From positions 5,084,975 through 5,148,974 of the forward strand of contig NC_135554.1 of assembly GCF_964340395.1 (NCBI RefSeq): DNA of 64,000 nucleotides. Direction: 5' to 3'. Below are positions 32,416-44,330 of this stretch, in pieces. The DNA is from Glandiceps talaboti (lineage: Eukaryota > Hemichordata > Enteropneusta > Spengelidae). The notes beneath the pieces are model-generated. The model did no database searches and was not told the origin of the DNA. It saw only the letters and a program-made list of their open reading frames with translations. The position numbers and the translations under genes are program-made. Positions within the stretch are counted from its first letter, which is position 1. Each line of letters starts with the position of its first letter.

Positions 32416-32765
32416 TGCACGAGTCAATGTCACCCCCCCCCACCTCGGGGCATAGTGGGGGATTTGGAAATTAGTCTTATAAAATTTGTCAAATTCCCCA
32501 CTCCCTGGGGCAAGACATTCTGGAAAATCACCACCTAAAAGAAGTAAATCTCCCAACATTTCCCCCACCCTAATGGGTGGGGCATTCAAAAATTCTGACT
32601 GACACACAACCACTCTTTTACGTCCGTGAAAATGACTAGGGGGTGAATATGAGGCAATTGCCCCACCCCGTCGGGCATTGTTTCATAGCAAACACGGTCT
32701 AATCCCCCACATTTGTCCCGTATCGCCCGAGGTGGGGTCCTTCGGGCATTACATTGACTCGTGCA
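32416..32765. mobile_element. Short inverted-repeat element (350 bp, MITE-like)
   Basis: The left end TGCACGAGTCAATGT (32,416-32,430) is the exact reverse complement of the right end ACATTGACTCGTGCA (32,751-32,765). Further inside, C-rich and CACCTCGGGG/CCGAGGTGGGG blocks are also inverted with gaps. There is no coding sequence. No convincing target duplication was found. Confidence 0.6.
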
Positions 32766-35700
32766 TTGGTAGGAGTACGTTGCGTTAGACTGGTAGTACC
32801 TTGCCTTTACCACGTTTCCTACCCCAACCCGAATTAGCAATTACGATTTTATGTGCATTTCACCTGTTTCTATTTCAATCGTGCACAATGAACCAAGAAA
32901 CACAACACTCTAAAAAATATACACACTATACTTGCCAATGGTCATCACAATAAACTTTGCCAATGCAACGAACGTTTTGAAGGCCAGCAGTAAATGTAAC
33001 TGATTCCCTGACCAATTTAGTAGTTCCCCGCTTGTGGCTCATGATCAAAGTGAAATCGAAAATTGCGTTTGAACTGATATAAAGAAGGCAAGTCAGCTTC
33101 ATTATGATATTTTTTTAACAATAATGCGTAGCCCGATTGTCTGATTGTCAAGCAGACTACCGAGAGTTGATTGCTTTTATTTTGATACATAAGATGTATC
33201 ATTGTCGAAATCAACATAAAAAGACACAACGCTGTACTGATGTTGCAATTCAGTGTTGCCATTATATTGTTGTGTCTACCTGGAATATTTGACGATTACG
33301 CGGCAAAACAAGACTATCAATGTTATCACGAGCGTAAACCCTTGACCTATTTTCATAGGGACGTCGAAGGAAACGAGGTCAGTGTTACATCTCAAGCATG
33401 ATCAACAACGTTTACATGAGTGAGTACTAAATGTTGTCTAAACTTTAGTGGAAGAGAAATTCTGGTGATCAGACACAGACTATTTTCAAATTCTTACAAC
33501 ATCTTGACGATAAGAAGCAAAATGTGGCACGGACAGACAGGCTAGTCCGTCCGTACACCATACAGGAGGCACAAACACACCACAGGTGCATCTGGTTGAC
33601 TGGGATTGATTGTGATCACGTAATATTTAGCACTAACTTTATGCTGTTGCTTCCAAATATTATTGAACTGCAATCTTTCTAAACAAGTCATGGACATTGC
33701 CAGAAACCTGATTATTTTATGACTGAATATGTTACGATCATAAATTCCCTTACTTTCAGTTAAATTTTCTGATGGGAAGCAACACACTTAGTGTGAAATC
33801 TGATGAGCGACATTGATGGGTACAGTGACGTAATTCGTAAACAAATCTAACGTTGGTAACTATTATTTTTGTAAATGGTCCTTAAATATCAAGTACACCT
33901 GTCTTCATAGCAAACAGAAATCTGAGGCCAAATTTTGCTACGAATGGATACATCATTTGACTCCACAATAAAATAAGCACGGCAATAGCTCAAAAACCTG
34001 GCTCAAATTTTATAACACTCACACAGCTCAGAGCGCCTGCAGGGGGTCGGAAAAAAATCGATTATCTTTTCAGTAAACTTTGCAACACTGTATAATCAAA
34101 ATTTTGTACCTGTCAATGTACTGCTGCATAGTAGAAATACTACTACTAAACACTTCATGGAATATTTGTAACAGTATGTTGTGAAAGTCTACGATGATTT
34201 GAAAACATCGGCGCTGTTTTCAGAGGAAAATATGGCAGGAGCCTACAGACTATACTAAGCCGAATGAGGACTGCAAGGTATCCTGTACTGAGAATACCTA
34301 AAAGGCATTTGAACAACTTTTTCGGCAACTAACCTTTACTTCAAAAATCACAAACGTAGCACAACATCATTTGCATAATTCACTAAATGACATAATAAAT
34401 TGTTTACTACTATTAAATTGACGTGTATTGACATTCTCGTGTTGTTCAATTCCGTATCGGTAATCGACAGAGGTGATCATCATTGCCTTTCCGTATACTT
34501 GAATTTTTGACATTTTTTTGTTTATATTCAGATTCGATGCAAGACTACAAAGCATTCTATCCAACTGCGATTTATACATCTTCCTTAAAATTTCTTTTCA
34601 GGGTTTGGAATTTCTTCAAGCTAGATTTTGTCTAGAATAAAACCTGCTATGTACGGACTTTTCTCACTTTCATTGGTCAGAAATTACACAATTACGCTTT
34701 TAATATTTCATAGGTACATGTATATCGAATTCTCACCGTTCAAGCTTGAATATATCCGCACTCCTTTACTAGTGCATCATGACATACTTGTAAATTATAT
34801 ATACCTGATATTTTATCATTCCATAGTGTTTCACGTTTGTGCTTGATATTTCGTAATACTATAATTCTCATCAAAATACTTCGATATGCTCATTCCAAAA
34901 CGCAGTTCCAGTACATGCAAAGACATGACAGGACATTACTGAACCTTTTCGGAATTAAATGGAAAAAGAGACTTAAAACAAAATACAAAGGCATTGTAGC
35001 CATTGTAATTATTTTTACTTGGCAAATATTCGTATTTTGGAAATGGCAAGACATGGATTTGTTGTTTTAATTGTCAGCTAGTGAATACATTTTGATTGGT
35101 TTCATTCACTTGGAACTGAGTTAGCCTATTATATATGAACTGCATGAAAACTACAACCATATCAAATCTTTCAGGATCGGCAAATCTTGTAGTAAAATGA
35201 TAAACTGCATACGAGACGATGTATGTTGTGTAACTGGCACCATAGACTTTATTTGTCAAAGCCCTGAAGAATTCGGCCTAACACGGCCTCCCTCCAAGGC
35301 CAGAGCTAGAAGTCGACTCAGATACTCACAGCTCGACGGTCAAAAGCCAAGTTCCAATCTCTGCGACGCTATGGTCGTTATAATAATCAAATTACAATAA
35401 GTTACGCATATGAGATGTGCTTTTAAGATAACAATAGGTCATGCATAATTATGAGCGTCATGGAGAAGAAAGAAAAGATACTAAACTTTAACTTGAATGA
35501 CATCTCCAGACATACGATATTAGTGTATCTATTGTCTTGACATCCAGTGTGAGCCATATTCGAATTCATTTCTCTAACTAGGTGTTTGGCGACATGTATC
35601 AACAGTGTCATGTCTGCACCCAAACACAGTAATTCTAAGATTGCCGGTCAAACAAGGCTGCTGCATGCTTCGACATTCCGAGTCAAATCGCCCACTTTAT

Positions 35701-36131
35701 GTCGAACGCGCGCTTGAATAAAGACTTTGTCATTTAGACAGAGACTTTGCCATCATTTCTTTCGTCATTTAAATCACATAAGAATCCATCTCCTTCGTGA
35801 AATTTGTCAACTTTCCTATCCGTATTAAGGAAACTATATATGAAAAACGAAAAACGGCCGAAATTTCCGGAGATCAAGTATATGCTTCACAAAATCGCCG
35901 TGAAATCAGTATTCCTCCAGATAATTCATAAATTTATCTTACTGGCACGAAAGACAAGATGTCTATCAGTTGAGGTTTACTCCTTTACATGACCTAAAAT
36001 GGCGGATTGTGATGAGTAAATCTCTACAATACAACATGTGAAACATAAGTGAAGTATTGGTTGTAAAATAGTCGTTATTTCGATTAATAAATACTGAGTG
36101 TAAAATAGTCTCTATTTCAATTAATAAATAC
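32766..36131. other. Non-coding stretch upstream of the HSPA12-like exons
   Basis: Short frames on both strands (for example 33,017-33,262 minus and 34,837-35,070 plus) lack domains and splice context. The 5' exons of the downstream HSPA12-like gene may be hidden here, but I could not identify them. Confidence 0.35.
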
Positions 36132-36176
36132 CGAGTTAGTGAGTGAGTGAGTGAGTGAGTGGGTGGGTGGGTGAGT
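36132..36176. repeat. (GTGA)n/(GTGG)n microsatellite
   Basis: Tandem AGTG units grading into GGTG units, about 40 bases. Confidence 0.85.
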
Positions 36177-36290
36177 GCAGATATGCTTTTTGTGTAAATA
36201 TGTTAATGATGCAAATCATAATCTCCAGATGGTAAATAATTTTGTCTAGATTCACATGTTTACATTTGTACTCTCACTTCATTTCAACAG

Positions 36291-36580
36291 TTTACCCCAA
36301 CTCTGATTGTCGAGCCGCTGTTAACATTGATCTTGTAACAATGAAAAGTGGATTTCACATTATAGCTAATCACAAAGTTGGTGCAAAACGTCGACAGCTT
36401 TACCAATATGAACATTTGAAACTAGGAGATCCGTTCCAGAATTGTCTTCTATTGAACAGTGACTTGTCCTTCTCTGCCTTTGGCAAGAAAGCAGAGGATC
36501 TGTATTTTGATTCAGTCCAAATGAAGCGTCACGAAAGCTACTTCTTTGATAAATTGCTGTTACACGACAGTTCAGGAAGT
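36291..36580 (+). CDS. HSPA12-like gene, internal exon A
   Basis: The exon lies between an acceptor (TTCATTTCAACAG, ending 36,290) and a donor (GTGAGTATAC from 36,581). It encodes about 97 residues. IDLVTMKSGF aligns by position with the first phosphate-binding loop of Hsp70-family ATPases (Asp, Thr and Ser-Gly kept, one Gly replaced by Val). This is followed by CLLLNSDLSFSAFGKKAEDL and a SYFFDKLLLHD block, which have the layout of the HSPA12A/B N-terminal ATPase lobe. HSPA12 proteins are distant Hsp70 relatives, expanded in several marine invertebrates. The exon ends in phase 0 and joins in frame with the exon at 37,822. The initiator exon is not identified. The altered loop raises doubt about ATPase activity. 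Confidence 0.6.
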
Positions 36581-37389
36581 GTGAGTATACCAGAATGGTT
36601 AATACAACCAAATACTATTTTTTCACGAGAACGAGCAGGATTTACTGCAGGGGAGCTGAGCAGAGATTGGGAGGCATGAAAAAATGGGGTGCGAAGTGGA
36701 GGGGGAGGACAGCATCCCCATGAAAGCTTGCGGGGAGGTTGTTGGAGGGGTGTTTTACACTTCTAAACAGTTTCCTACATGCCGTCCATACTTTGTTTTA
36801 ATACTCACCGTGTGAGGGGTGATCACTACTACACAATACCCACTAACACCCTTCCACAACTGATCACAGTGATGTTGTTTTCCCCAAAAATTAAGATTGA
36901 AAGGGAAAGCCCTGCTGGCTGAGTATCTCCAAATATAGGTTACAGCCCAGTTTGAGCCCATAATACATTTGTAAAGAATCTCGTATAATGTATGGATGCT
37001 TAAGTCGATTGCCACAGTTATTTTAATGTAGTATGCCATTCAATTATACATCTCCAGAATGCAAGGGAGATACGAAAGTTCTTGGGATTATGTTGGGGAG
37101 GGGGGGGGCGTGATTCTTTTTGAGAACGCATAAATTCTGCTCGTTCCCTAATAGAAATTTCAGAGCTACAATCCAATGATTAATTTCTTATCTGTGGGAA
37201 ACTTTAGTTCATCATTCAGTGTCTCTATCACTTTCATATAAAACTAAAAGTCTCTTGTCCCGAACTTTCTACCTTCAACGATGCTAGTTAGTTGAACGTT
37301 ATCATGACTAAACATCCTAGGCAATAAATAAGTAAGCTTTATAAACTGGATAGTTCTTCAGTATATAAATATTTATCTTCCAAGAAGTC

Positions 37390-37760
37390 CAGTGAGGGCC
37401 ACCCCAGCCACAGTGGTAAGAGGCGAGTGTGGTTAACCACTCGGCGACCGACAACCCCTACCCCGACAACTCGATTCAAAATTTGTTTAAAGGTCCTTCA
37501 GCAGAATATGTGATATATTGTATATACAAACCTAATGTATTCTACTATTGTAATGGATGTAGTCTCTTGGTTTTTTTTCTTTCAACATTGTTACCTGTAT
37601 ATATTGTACACTGACTGCAGTGACTTGTAAGCCCATTGGGCTGGGTAATTCCTTGTTTTGACTTGTTTTTGTTACTATTATGCTATAGCTATGTGATTAC
37701 ATGTCACTCTAATAAACATACTGCTACTGCTAATAATAATACTACTAGTATGACTCATCT
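37390..37760 (+). mobile_element. Candidate tRNA-derived SINE in the HSPA12-like intron
   Basis: A box-A-like stretch (CAGTGGTAAGAGGC, about 37,406) is followed about 55-60 bases later by a box-B-like stretch (ACTCGATTC, about 37,468). Downstream is GTAAGCCCATTGGGCTGG (37,627-37,644), resembling the 3' UTR of the LINE at 4917-7599 (TAAGCCCAAGGGCTGG). A simple-repeat tail (TACTGCTACTGC, then AATAATAATACTACTA) ends near 37,750. Sharing a 3' tail with a LINE is a known feature of LINE-mobilised SINEs. The tRNA-like head is degenerate, so the call is tentative. Confidence 0.35.
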
Positions 37761-37821
37761 TTACTTATTGAAATCTACTGCCAGCTTGACTTCCTTTGAC
37801 ATCAATATTTTATACTGACAG

Positions 37822-38043
37822 GTCACAAATGATACTAGAACAATCACAGCCGAAAACGGTAAATCTGTGAATGCAATGGTTGTGTTTTCCGAGTTACTGA
37901 GGTGCATAAAGGAAGAGGTTCTGGAAATGATGACTAAACATGTTGGAAAGACTTTCGATTCTAAAGATATCGAATGGACTGTCAGTGTTGCTGAAGACTT
38001 TCAAAAAGAATCATGGGAGTTATTATGGGAAGCAGCAAAGAAA
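37822..38043 (+). CDS. HSPA12-like gene, internal exon B
   Basis: The exon is 222 bases (74 codons, phase 0 at both ends), flanked by an acceptor (TATACTGACAG, ending 37,821) and a donor (GTGAGTATAT from 38,044). It encodes ENGKSVNAMVVFSELLRCIK, a helix with conserved spacing, and IEWTVSVAEDFQKESWELLW leading to an EAAKK end. The same order (helix, then a beta strand with Trp-Thr-Val, then the Ala-Ala helix) is found in HSPA12A/B just before the second phosphate-binding region. It joins exon A in frame. The next exon expected in this family is not found before the transposon at 39,082 or in the rest of the window, so the gene is incomplete here or decayed. Confidence 0.65.
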
Positions 38044-39081
38044 GTGAGTATATATGACAACACAATCTGATTTCACAAGAATTATCGTGTAATATGACAG
38101 AACCCTTGGATTGTTCTTTAAGTATATAAACATTTATCTCCCAAGATCTCCCAACCTGTCGCTTGTGAAAATAACTTCTGATCCGAGTTAAACATGAACA
38201 TTTTGCGTTGTCTGAGTTAATTCCCTAAAGTCCAAGCGATCCCGTGTACGGAGTGGAGATCAGAGAGTAACACTGATGGAAAAGAATTACGTTAACAAGT
38301 AGAGGTCAACTCCCTGCTATATTTGTAACACTGGTGTATTCAATAAAGTCCAAGTCGACTCCTCGCTCCATTTGTTACAATAGCGAAAATTCTTCCATCG
38401 CCCAATTTGGGGACATAGGTGGCCAAATAGATCCATTAAAAGTAAAATCATTTTGTAGGAAGACAACTACATTGTAAATAGCTCAAAACCCCCACCCCCA
38501 AAATAAAAGAATTTAGTTTTTCATCTATATATTGATCTCGCATCTTATATCTCCATTGTTGAAAGTGTTAAATGGTGATTTCATGGAAGGAAATTAAGTG
38601 TTTATTGTGCAGTGTGGCCACTATGAACAATAGGAAAGAACGCACTCATCAAATAGAACTGTAAATGCTGCCATCAGTACCTGTTGATTCACGTACGTAT
38701 ATAATACCTCTAGCTCTACGCGCTAGATCTATTATTGATTTGTGGGTAAAATAATAGAACCCCGTATTTATTTATTTATATAAACGGTATTGAAACCTTA
38801 ATAGTAATGTTACCATGGAAACAACGATGCAGGTGTGTGCCTAACCAGTTGCACCTCACATCAGCCCTCCTGAAAACCATCAATTCTGTGCAACTACTGC
38901 CTTTTATGGGTTTATTTCTACATCATGAAGACTTGTGAATGTTCAGTGACTACACTGGTTGTATCGAATCAACGATATTGGCCAGCGCAATCGTATTTCT
39001 TCCCTCGTGTTATTTTTGGGACTGAAGTCCTTTGCTGAACATTTGCTACAGCCCAACGACTTGCCATCTCACTCAGCAGCT
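38044..39081. other. Intron or intergenic sequence after HSPA12-like exon B
   Basis: No coding frame with a domain is present. The stretch ends at the target duplication GCAGCT (39,076-39,081) of the large inverted-repeat element. Confidence 0.4.
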
Positions 39082-39100
39082 TACGGTGGACGAGGGGGAC

Positions 39101-39420
39101 ATTTCCGCGCTCTCAATGACTGGGCGTTCAAAGCAATTTCCGCACTCTCAATGACTGGGCGTTCAAAGCAATTTCCGCGCTCTCAATGACTGGGCGTTCA
39201 AAGCAATTTCCGCGCTCTCAATGATAGAGTTCAAAGCAATTTCACCGCTCTCAATGACTGGGCGTTCAAAGCAATTTCCGCGCTCTCAATGACTGGGCGT
39301 TCAAAGCAATTTCCGCGCTCTCAATGACTGGGCGTTCAAAGCAATTTCCGCGCTCTCAATGACCGAGTTCAAAGAAATTTCTGCACTCTCAATGATAAGA
39401 GTTTCAAAGCAATTTCCGCG
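39101..39420. repeat. 35-bp minisatellite of the left arm, about nine units
   Basis: Units of the form ATTTCCGCGCTCTCAATGAC followed by TGGGCGTTCAAAGCA recur at 39,101, 39,136, 39,171 and onward. Some units are shortened (for example near 39,222 and 39,361). Confidence 0.9.
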
Positions 39421-39877
39421 ATGTCAGACATTTCCGAAACAGAAACGATTTCTCTGACAGAAGCGATTTCCCAGACGTACAGAAGTGGAATCCCCACAAG
39501 TCACGTGTTAGTGACGTGTCATGACCGGATGTTCATGTAACTGGTACATGTAACACATGTGTACACATGTGACGGTGCACGTGTGTACACATTGTCATTG
39601 ATAACTACAGTAACAGGTATTGTAACAATGCGCTTAGTATGCTTGAGGGAGAAATAATCACTTTACAAATACCAGTTGATGTTCATGAACAATAAAAATG
39701 TCTTCAGCAGAAAATGTTGCAGAACATGACAGTAATTTGTAACTCATGTATGTCCACTATATGTAATGTCTATTTTATGTCCTTGAATGATTAAAATTAT
39801 GTAGCCCAGACACTTCGCAAATGTATTTATGATGTATCAATCTGAGACTTCCAATAGTTTGAGATTGAAAGATAGTC

Positions 39878-41898
39878 GGGTGCGTGACTAACGACGTCCA
39901 AGTAAAATCCTATCTATCCAGAGATGATATGATTCGTTTTCAAATCATGAATACGTTTTTAAGCAATCGACATTTAGAAATACCAGTAATTTCGAAGTTG
40001 ATTTTTGGATGTTGATATCGATTTTTGAAAATTCGTTTTTTGAGACTCATCAAAAATCAAAACATGAACCATGTTTCACTTTTCTCAGTTGTTTAGAGGG
40101 CACTTTTTATCGTTACAATATTGTAACATTTGTGCCACTAGGCTCGAATCAAAGAGACATCGCAGGGAAGCGAACCGGACGTCTTCGTTAATATCCAGTC
40201 GATCATCGGGCATGACGTGGCACAACAAATCGATATCCCCACTTTGAGTACGAGGTAGTCACACATAGGGTATAATAAACTATCATGTCAGAATACTGGT
40301 TTAATAATATTTTTTATAAGTTTTAAAAGTTCTGTGCTTGTGAAATAGCGTCCCCCTGCCACACGACCTGTCTGATTTAAACCGTTATGTATATTCTTCA
40401 ACCAGCAGTGGATGTCGTGTTGACATTTTTCCCGGCGACACACTAGTGTCATTTTCAATTCGAAAACCTCCCCGTCGATGCGAATTCGCATCGCCATCTT
40501 CATCTACTCAGCCTTATCAAGTCTAACACTAGTGTCATTTTCAATTCGAAAACCTCCCCGTCGATGCGAATTCGCATCGCCATCTTCATCTACACAGCCT
40601 TATCAAGTCTAACACTACACACAGGTGTGTGCGAGTTAGGATAAAAACTGAATACTAATGAGATTGAGAATGACTTAGTTTCAACCAATGGGTGAACATA
40701 TTGTAATAGACTTTACACTCAAGGTAGGCGTAACTAGTTTGACTGACATGTACAGATATAGATATCAGCCTATCAGGAATCATTAAATCAAAGTCACTCC
40801 TCAAATTTTAGCGAACAATAATCTGCACCTAGCTAGATCTGTCAGTGTTTTTTAAAAAAGGAAAAAATGACACGCATGCATGGGTAAAGAATGTACGACG
40901 TTAAGCTTATTAGATCTCATTAATTTGATCTTTCGCTGAACTGTGCCAAGTCTATTGCCATGCTGTGTTCCAAGCTCGGCAACCTTGTGTTCATAGTGGT
41001 CTGAGGTTTAACACAAACGTATAGTAATGACTATGTTACGTCGATTCAACCAAAATGTGCTGGAAAGGGGTGGGGGTTTTGTGCGAAGTGCCGTCTCAAG
41101 TATTACATAGATCAAGGGTCTCGAGCTCTGTAAGTTTTTGGGTGTACTGTGTGGAATGTCTAGAGTTTGGGTTTACCGTTTAGATTTGGAAGTCTCAGCA
41201 GAAACACCTTATTTTATTTTACACAGTCTAATTGCGCAGCCGGCCCCTCCCCATCCCCGTCTAGGTCACAACACAAATATATTTAAACTATATAACATCG
41301 TCGGTATGACATCACAATAAATACATTTGATTGAAAAAATAATGCCGACGATAACTCACTACCTAAAAACAATTCTTGTATAATGTACAAACAACCGTCA
41401 CTGTATGGGATGGATGGCTGGTGTCAGTTAGTCATGCAATATGCGCCAGTAACGAGGTCCCACCCCAAACATTGATTACAAATTTACAATTTATTTGTAC
41501 ATTTAGGACGTCCAAAAGGATATTTTCATATTCCAACGGTATCTGTTACTTGTTGTCTTTGCTTTCCTTTGATCTTCGCTTTGATATCATTTTTAGTAAA
41601 CAACATGCAAACTTCATAGAAACAGTTTACTGTAGATAGTACGAGTAAAAGGTGTCCCTAACCTTCCAGTAAAACGTTGAAACGTGAAACGTTGTTTGTG
41701 GTTTGATTTTGATTGCGTTTCAAAAAACGAAAGTTCGAATTTCGATATCAACACCTGAAACACTAAGTTCCAAATTCACATGTAATTTCAAATGTTGATT
41801 TCTTAAACACGTAATCATGGTTTGAAATTACGTCAGAAACGAATGACATCATATCTGGATAGATTAGGATTTCACTTGGACGTCGTTAGTCACGCACC
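39878..41898. mobile_element. Second inverted-repeat element nested in the first (2,021 bp)
   Basis: GGTGCGTGACTAACGACGTC near 39,879 is the reverse complement of the sequence ending at 41,898. The arms continue for about 250 bases each (to about 40,140 and from about 41,640) with perhaps 80% identity. TAGTC flanks both ends (39,873-39,877 and 41,899-41,903). No transposase is encoded. The diverged arms suggest that it is older than the outer arms, or that the outer arms are kept similar by conversion. Confidence 0.7.
40441..40612. repeat. 86-bp tandem duplication
   Basis: Two near-identical 86-bp copies begin with CACTAGTGTCATTTTC at 40,441 and 40,527. Each contains the perfect palindrome GATGCGAATTCGCATC. 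A 71-codon minus-strand frame (40,288-40,503) covers the first copy; no domain is recognised. Confidence 0.85.
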
Positions 41899-42712
41899 TA
41901 GTCAGTATGCAGACAGAGTATCGAGGATAGACTTCATGTGTTGTCATTAGAAAGTTGAAACAACTATTCTAACATTGGTTGCAGTCAGTATATATGAAAG
42001 TTATCAAGAAATTGATATTTGTGTAAGATGAAAGGACTATGATGTTGTGATTATTGGTAACAGGACACTACGCCCCCAGACAAACAACCCGTAGGACAAA
42101 TGCCCCAATCACGCCTACAAATATATTTCAAACATGCTGACAAAGACTGAAATATTGATAACGAAATGAAATTTTAGAAAAAACGAAGTGCGATAAACAT
42201 GGGATTTGATTTCTAAATAAACAGTTATTAACTCATAAACAGGACCACTTTCGAACCTGCCCTAGTATGTAATTATTCCACCTGAGGCCTTCTCCGGGGG
42301 CATTTTTTTCGGGGGGGGGGGGTTGCCCTAGAACCGTCATTATTATATTAAAGAGAAAAAAAATAATGTGACGAACTCGTGGAAAGTACACGAAAAACTC
42401 TGATATTTAACACCTAATAAATCACTAGAATAGATTGCCTACGAAAGCTAATAAGTGGTAGCGTTAGCAAGCCTTCGATAAGCGTGAAAGACCCGCTCCG
42501 TCATGTCACACCAAGCTGTTCGATTGACCTTGTGTAGGGCAGAACATACACTATAAAATTGAGTACAGACACATTCGCCAATGCCAGTGTCTCTAGACTA
42601 CGGCACAACCCAAGAAACCTGAAATATCACGACCAACTCGTGAAAATAAACGCCTCAACCTCACGGAGGCATACAAGAAAACGTTTCCCTAAAGGAAGAA
42701 GTGGGTTTTAAC

Positions 42713-42714
<2 letters not shown>

Positions 42715-42807
<93 letters not shown>

Positions 42808-42842
42808 CAGAGAGACAGAGAGAGAGAGACACAGACAGAGAC

Positions 42843-42887
<45 letters not shown>

Positions 42888-42890
42888 GCA
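42715..42890. repeat. (AG)n then (ACAG)n microsatellite
   Basis: About 80 bases of AG dinucleotides followed by mixed AGAGAC and then regular GACA units. The Ser/Leu- or Arg/Glu-type frames here are artefacts of the repeat. Confidence 0.95.
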
Positions 42891-43094
42891 TGGAAGAAAA
42901 GTGTTGCTATAGCTACCTGACCATGTGACCAAGACTCCACCCCTCAGCAACTGACTGACATATGAAAATTGTGTTTCGAATAAAACACGGGATATCTAGA
43001 CCTGAAATACAGGGAAAAATCCGACTTTTTCCAGTAAGGTACTGAGACGAGCCAAATACATGCACCCGGCGCGTGACACCCACAAGCTTTCCGC

Positions 43095-43275
43095 AACAAC
43101 TATCTCTGACAATACCTGTTACTATAGTTATCTCTGACAATGCCTGTTACTGTTACAGTAGTAATATCTGACAATACCTGTTACTATAGTTATCTCTGAC
43201 AATATGTTTCTATAGCTATCTCTGACACTACCTGGTACTATAGTTATCCCGGACAATGCCTGTTACTGTTACGGC
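43095..43275. repeat. Minisatellite with TATCTCTGACAATACCTGTT units
   Basis: Several units of about 30-45 bases containing ATCTCTGACAATACCTGTTA are arrayed here. Three more occur at about 43,784-43,870, next to the inner end of the right arm. The left arm's inner end contains the inverted equivalent once. Confidence 0.75.
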
Positions 43276-43284
43276 ATTAAATCT

Positions 43285-43765
43285 CCCAATACTAGAATGC
43301 ATTTCGTGCAACTCTAGAATGTATTAAATGTATTAAATGCCAGGTCCCGTACCGTCTCCCGATACTAGAATGTGCGTATTAAATGTATTAAATGTATAAA
43401 TGCAAGGTGCCGTACCGCCTCCCGATACTAGAATGTATTTCGTGCACCTCTAGAATGTATTAAATGCAAGCTACCCAGACCATCGCCGAGAAATAGAATA
43501 TATCCGCGCACCTATAGAATGTATTAAATGTATTAAATGCAAGTTACCATACCCGGACCATCGCCGGGTTATAGAATGTATTTCGTGCAAATCTAGAATG
43601 TATTAAATGCATTTATTACAAGCTCCCTGGACCGCGACCGTCTGTCCGATCTTAGAATGTATTTCACACAGTCAAAGAATGTAAAAAATGATTTCTAACC
43701 TCTGTTTAAAAAATGTAAAACGTGCATGAGTTAAATGTAAAAATGTATTTCCTGCAAAATATATG
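43285..43765. repeat. Minisatellite of AGAATGTATTAAATGCAAG-type units
   Basis: Imperfect units of roughly 80-110 bases alternate TAGAATGTATTTCGTGCA, TAGAATGTATTAAATG and a GC-richer CCGTACCG or CCATCGCCG block. About five copies, diverging to the right. Confidence 0.7.
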
Positions 43766-44039
43766 ACTTCTGGCCATGGATGCAATACCTGTTACTATAG
43801 TTATCTGTGACAATACCTGTCACTATAGCTATCTCTGACAATACCTGTTACTGTAGTTATCAATGACAATGTGTACACACATGCACTGTCACATGTGTCC
43901 ACAATTTTTACCAGTTACATGTACATCCGGGTCATGGCACGTCACTAACACGTGACTTGTGGGGATTCCACTTCTGTACGTCTGGGAAATCGCTTCTGTC
44001 AGAGAAATCGTTTCTGTTTCGGAAATGTCTGACATCGCG

Positions 44040-44330
44040 GAAATTGCTTTGAAACTCTTATCATTGAGAGAGCTGAAATTGCTTTGAACTCGGTCATTGA
44101 GAGCGCGGAAATTGCTTTGAACGTCCAGTCATTGAGAGCGCGGAAATTGCTTTGAACGCCCAGTCATTGAGAGCGCGGAAATTGCTTTGAACGCCCAGTC
44201 ATTGAGAGCGCGGAAATTGCTTTGAACGCCCAGTCATTGAGAGCGCGGAAATTGCTTTGAACGCCCAGTCATTGAGAGCGCGGAAATTGCTTTGAACGCC
44301 CAGTCATTGAGAGCGCGGAAATGTCCCCCT
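44040..44330. repeat. 35-bp minisatellite of the right arm, inverted relative to the left
   Basis: Units containing GCGGAAATTGCTTTGAACGC and CCAGTCATTGAGAGC recur with 35-base spacing, about eight copies. They are reverse complements of the left-arm units. Confidence 0.9.

Noticed and set aside
39101-39420. Regular 35-bp repeats that could suggest a CRISPR array
   Set aside because: The repeats are contiguous with no unique spacers, have an inverted counterpart at 44,040-44,330, and lie in animal DNA.
42661-42950. Ser/Leu-, Cys/Leu/Ser/Val- and Arg/Glu-rich frames
   Set aside because: Artefacts of the (AG)n and (ACAG)n microsatellite.
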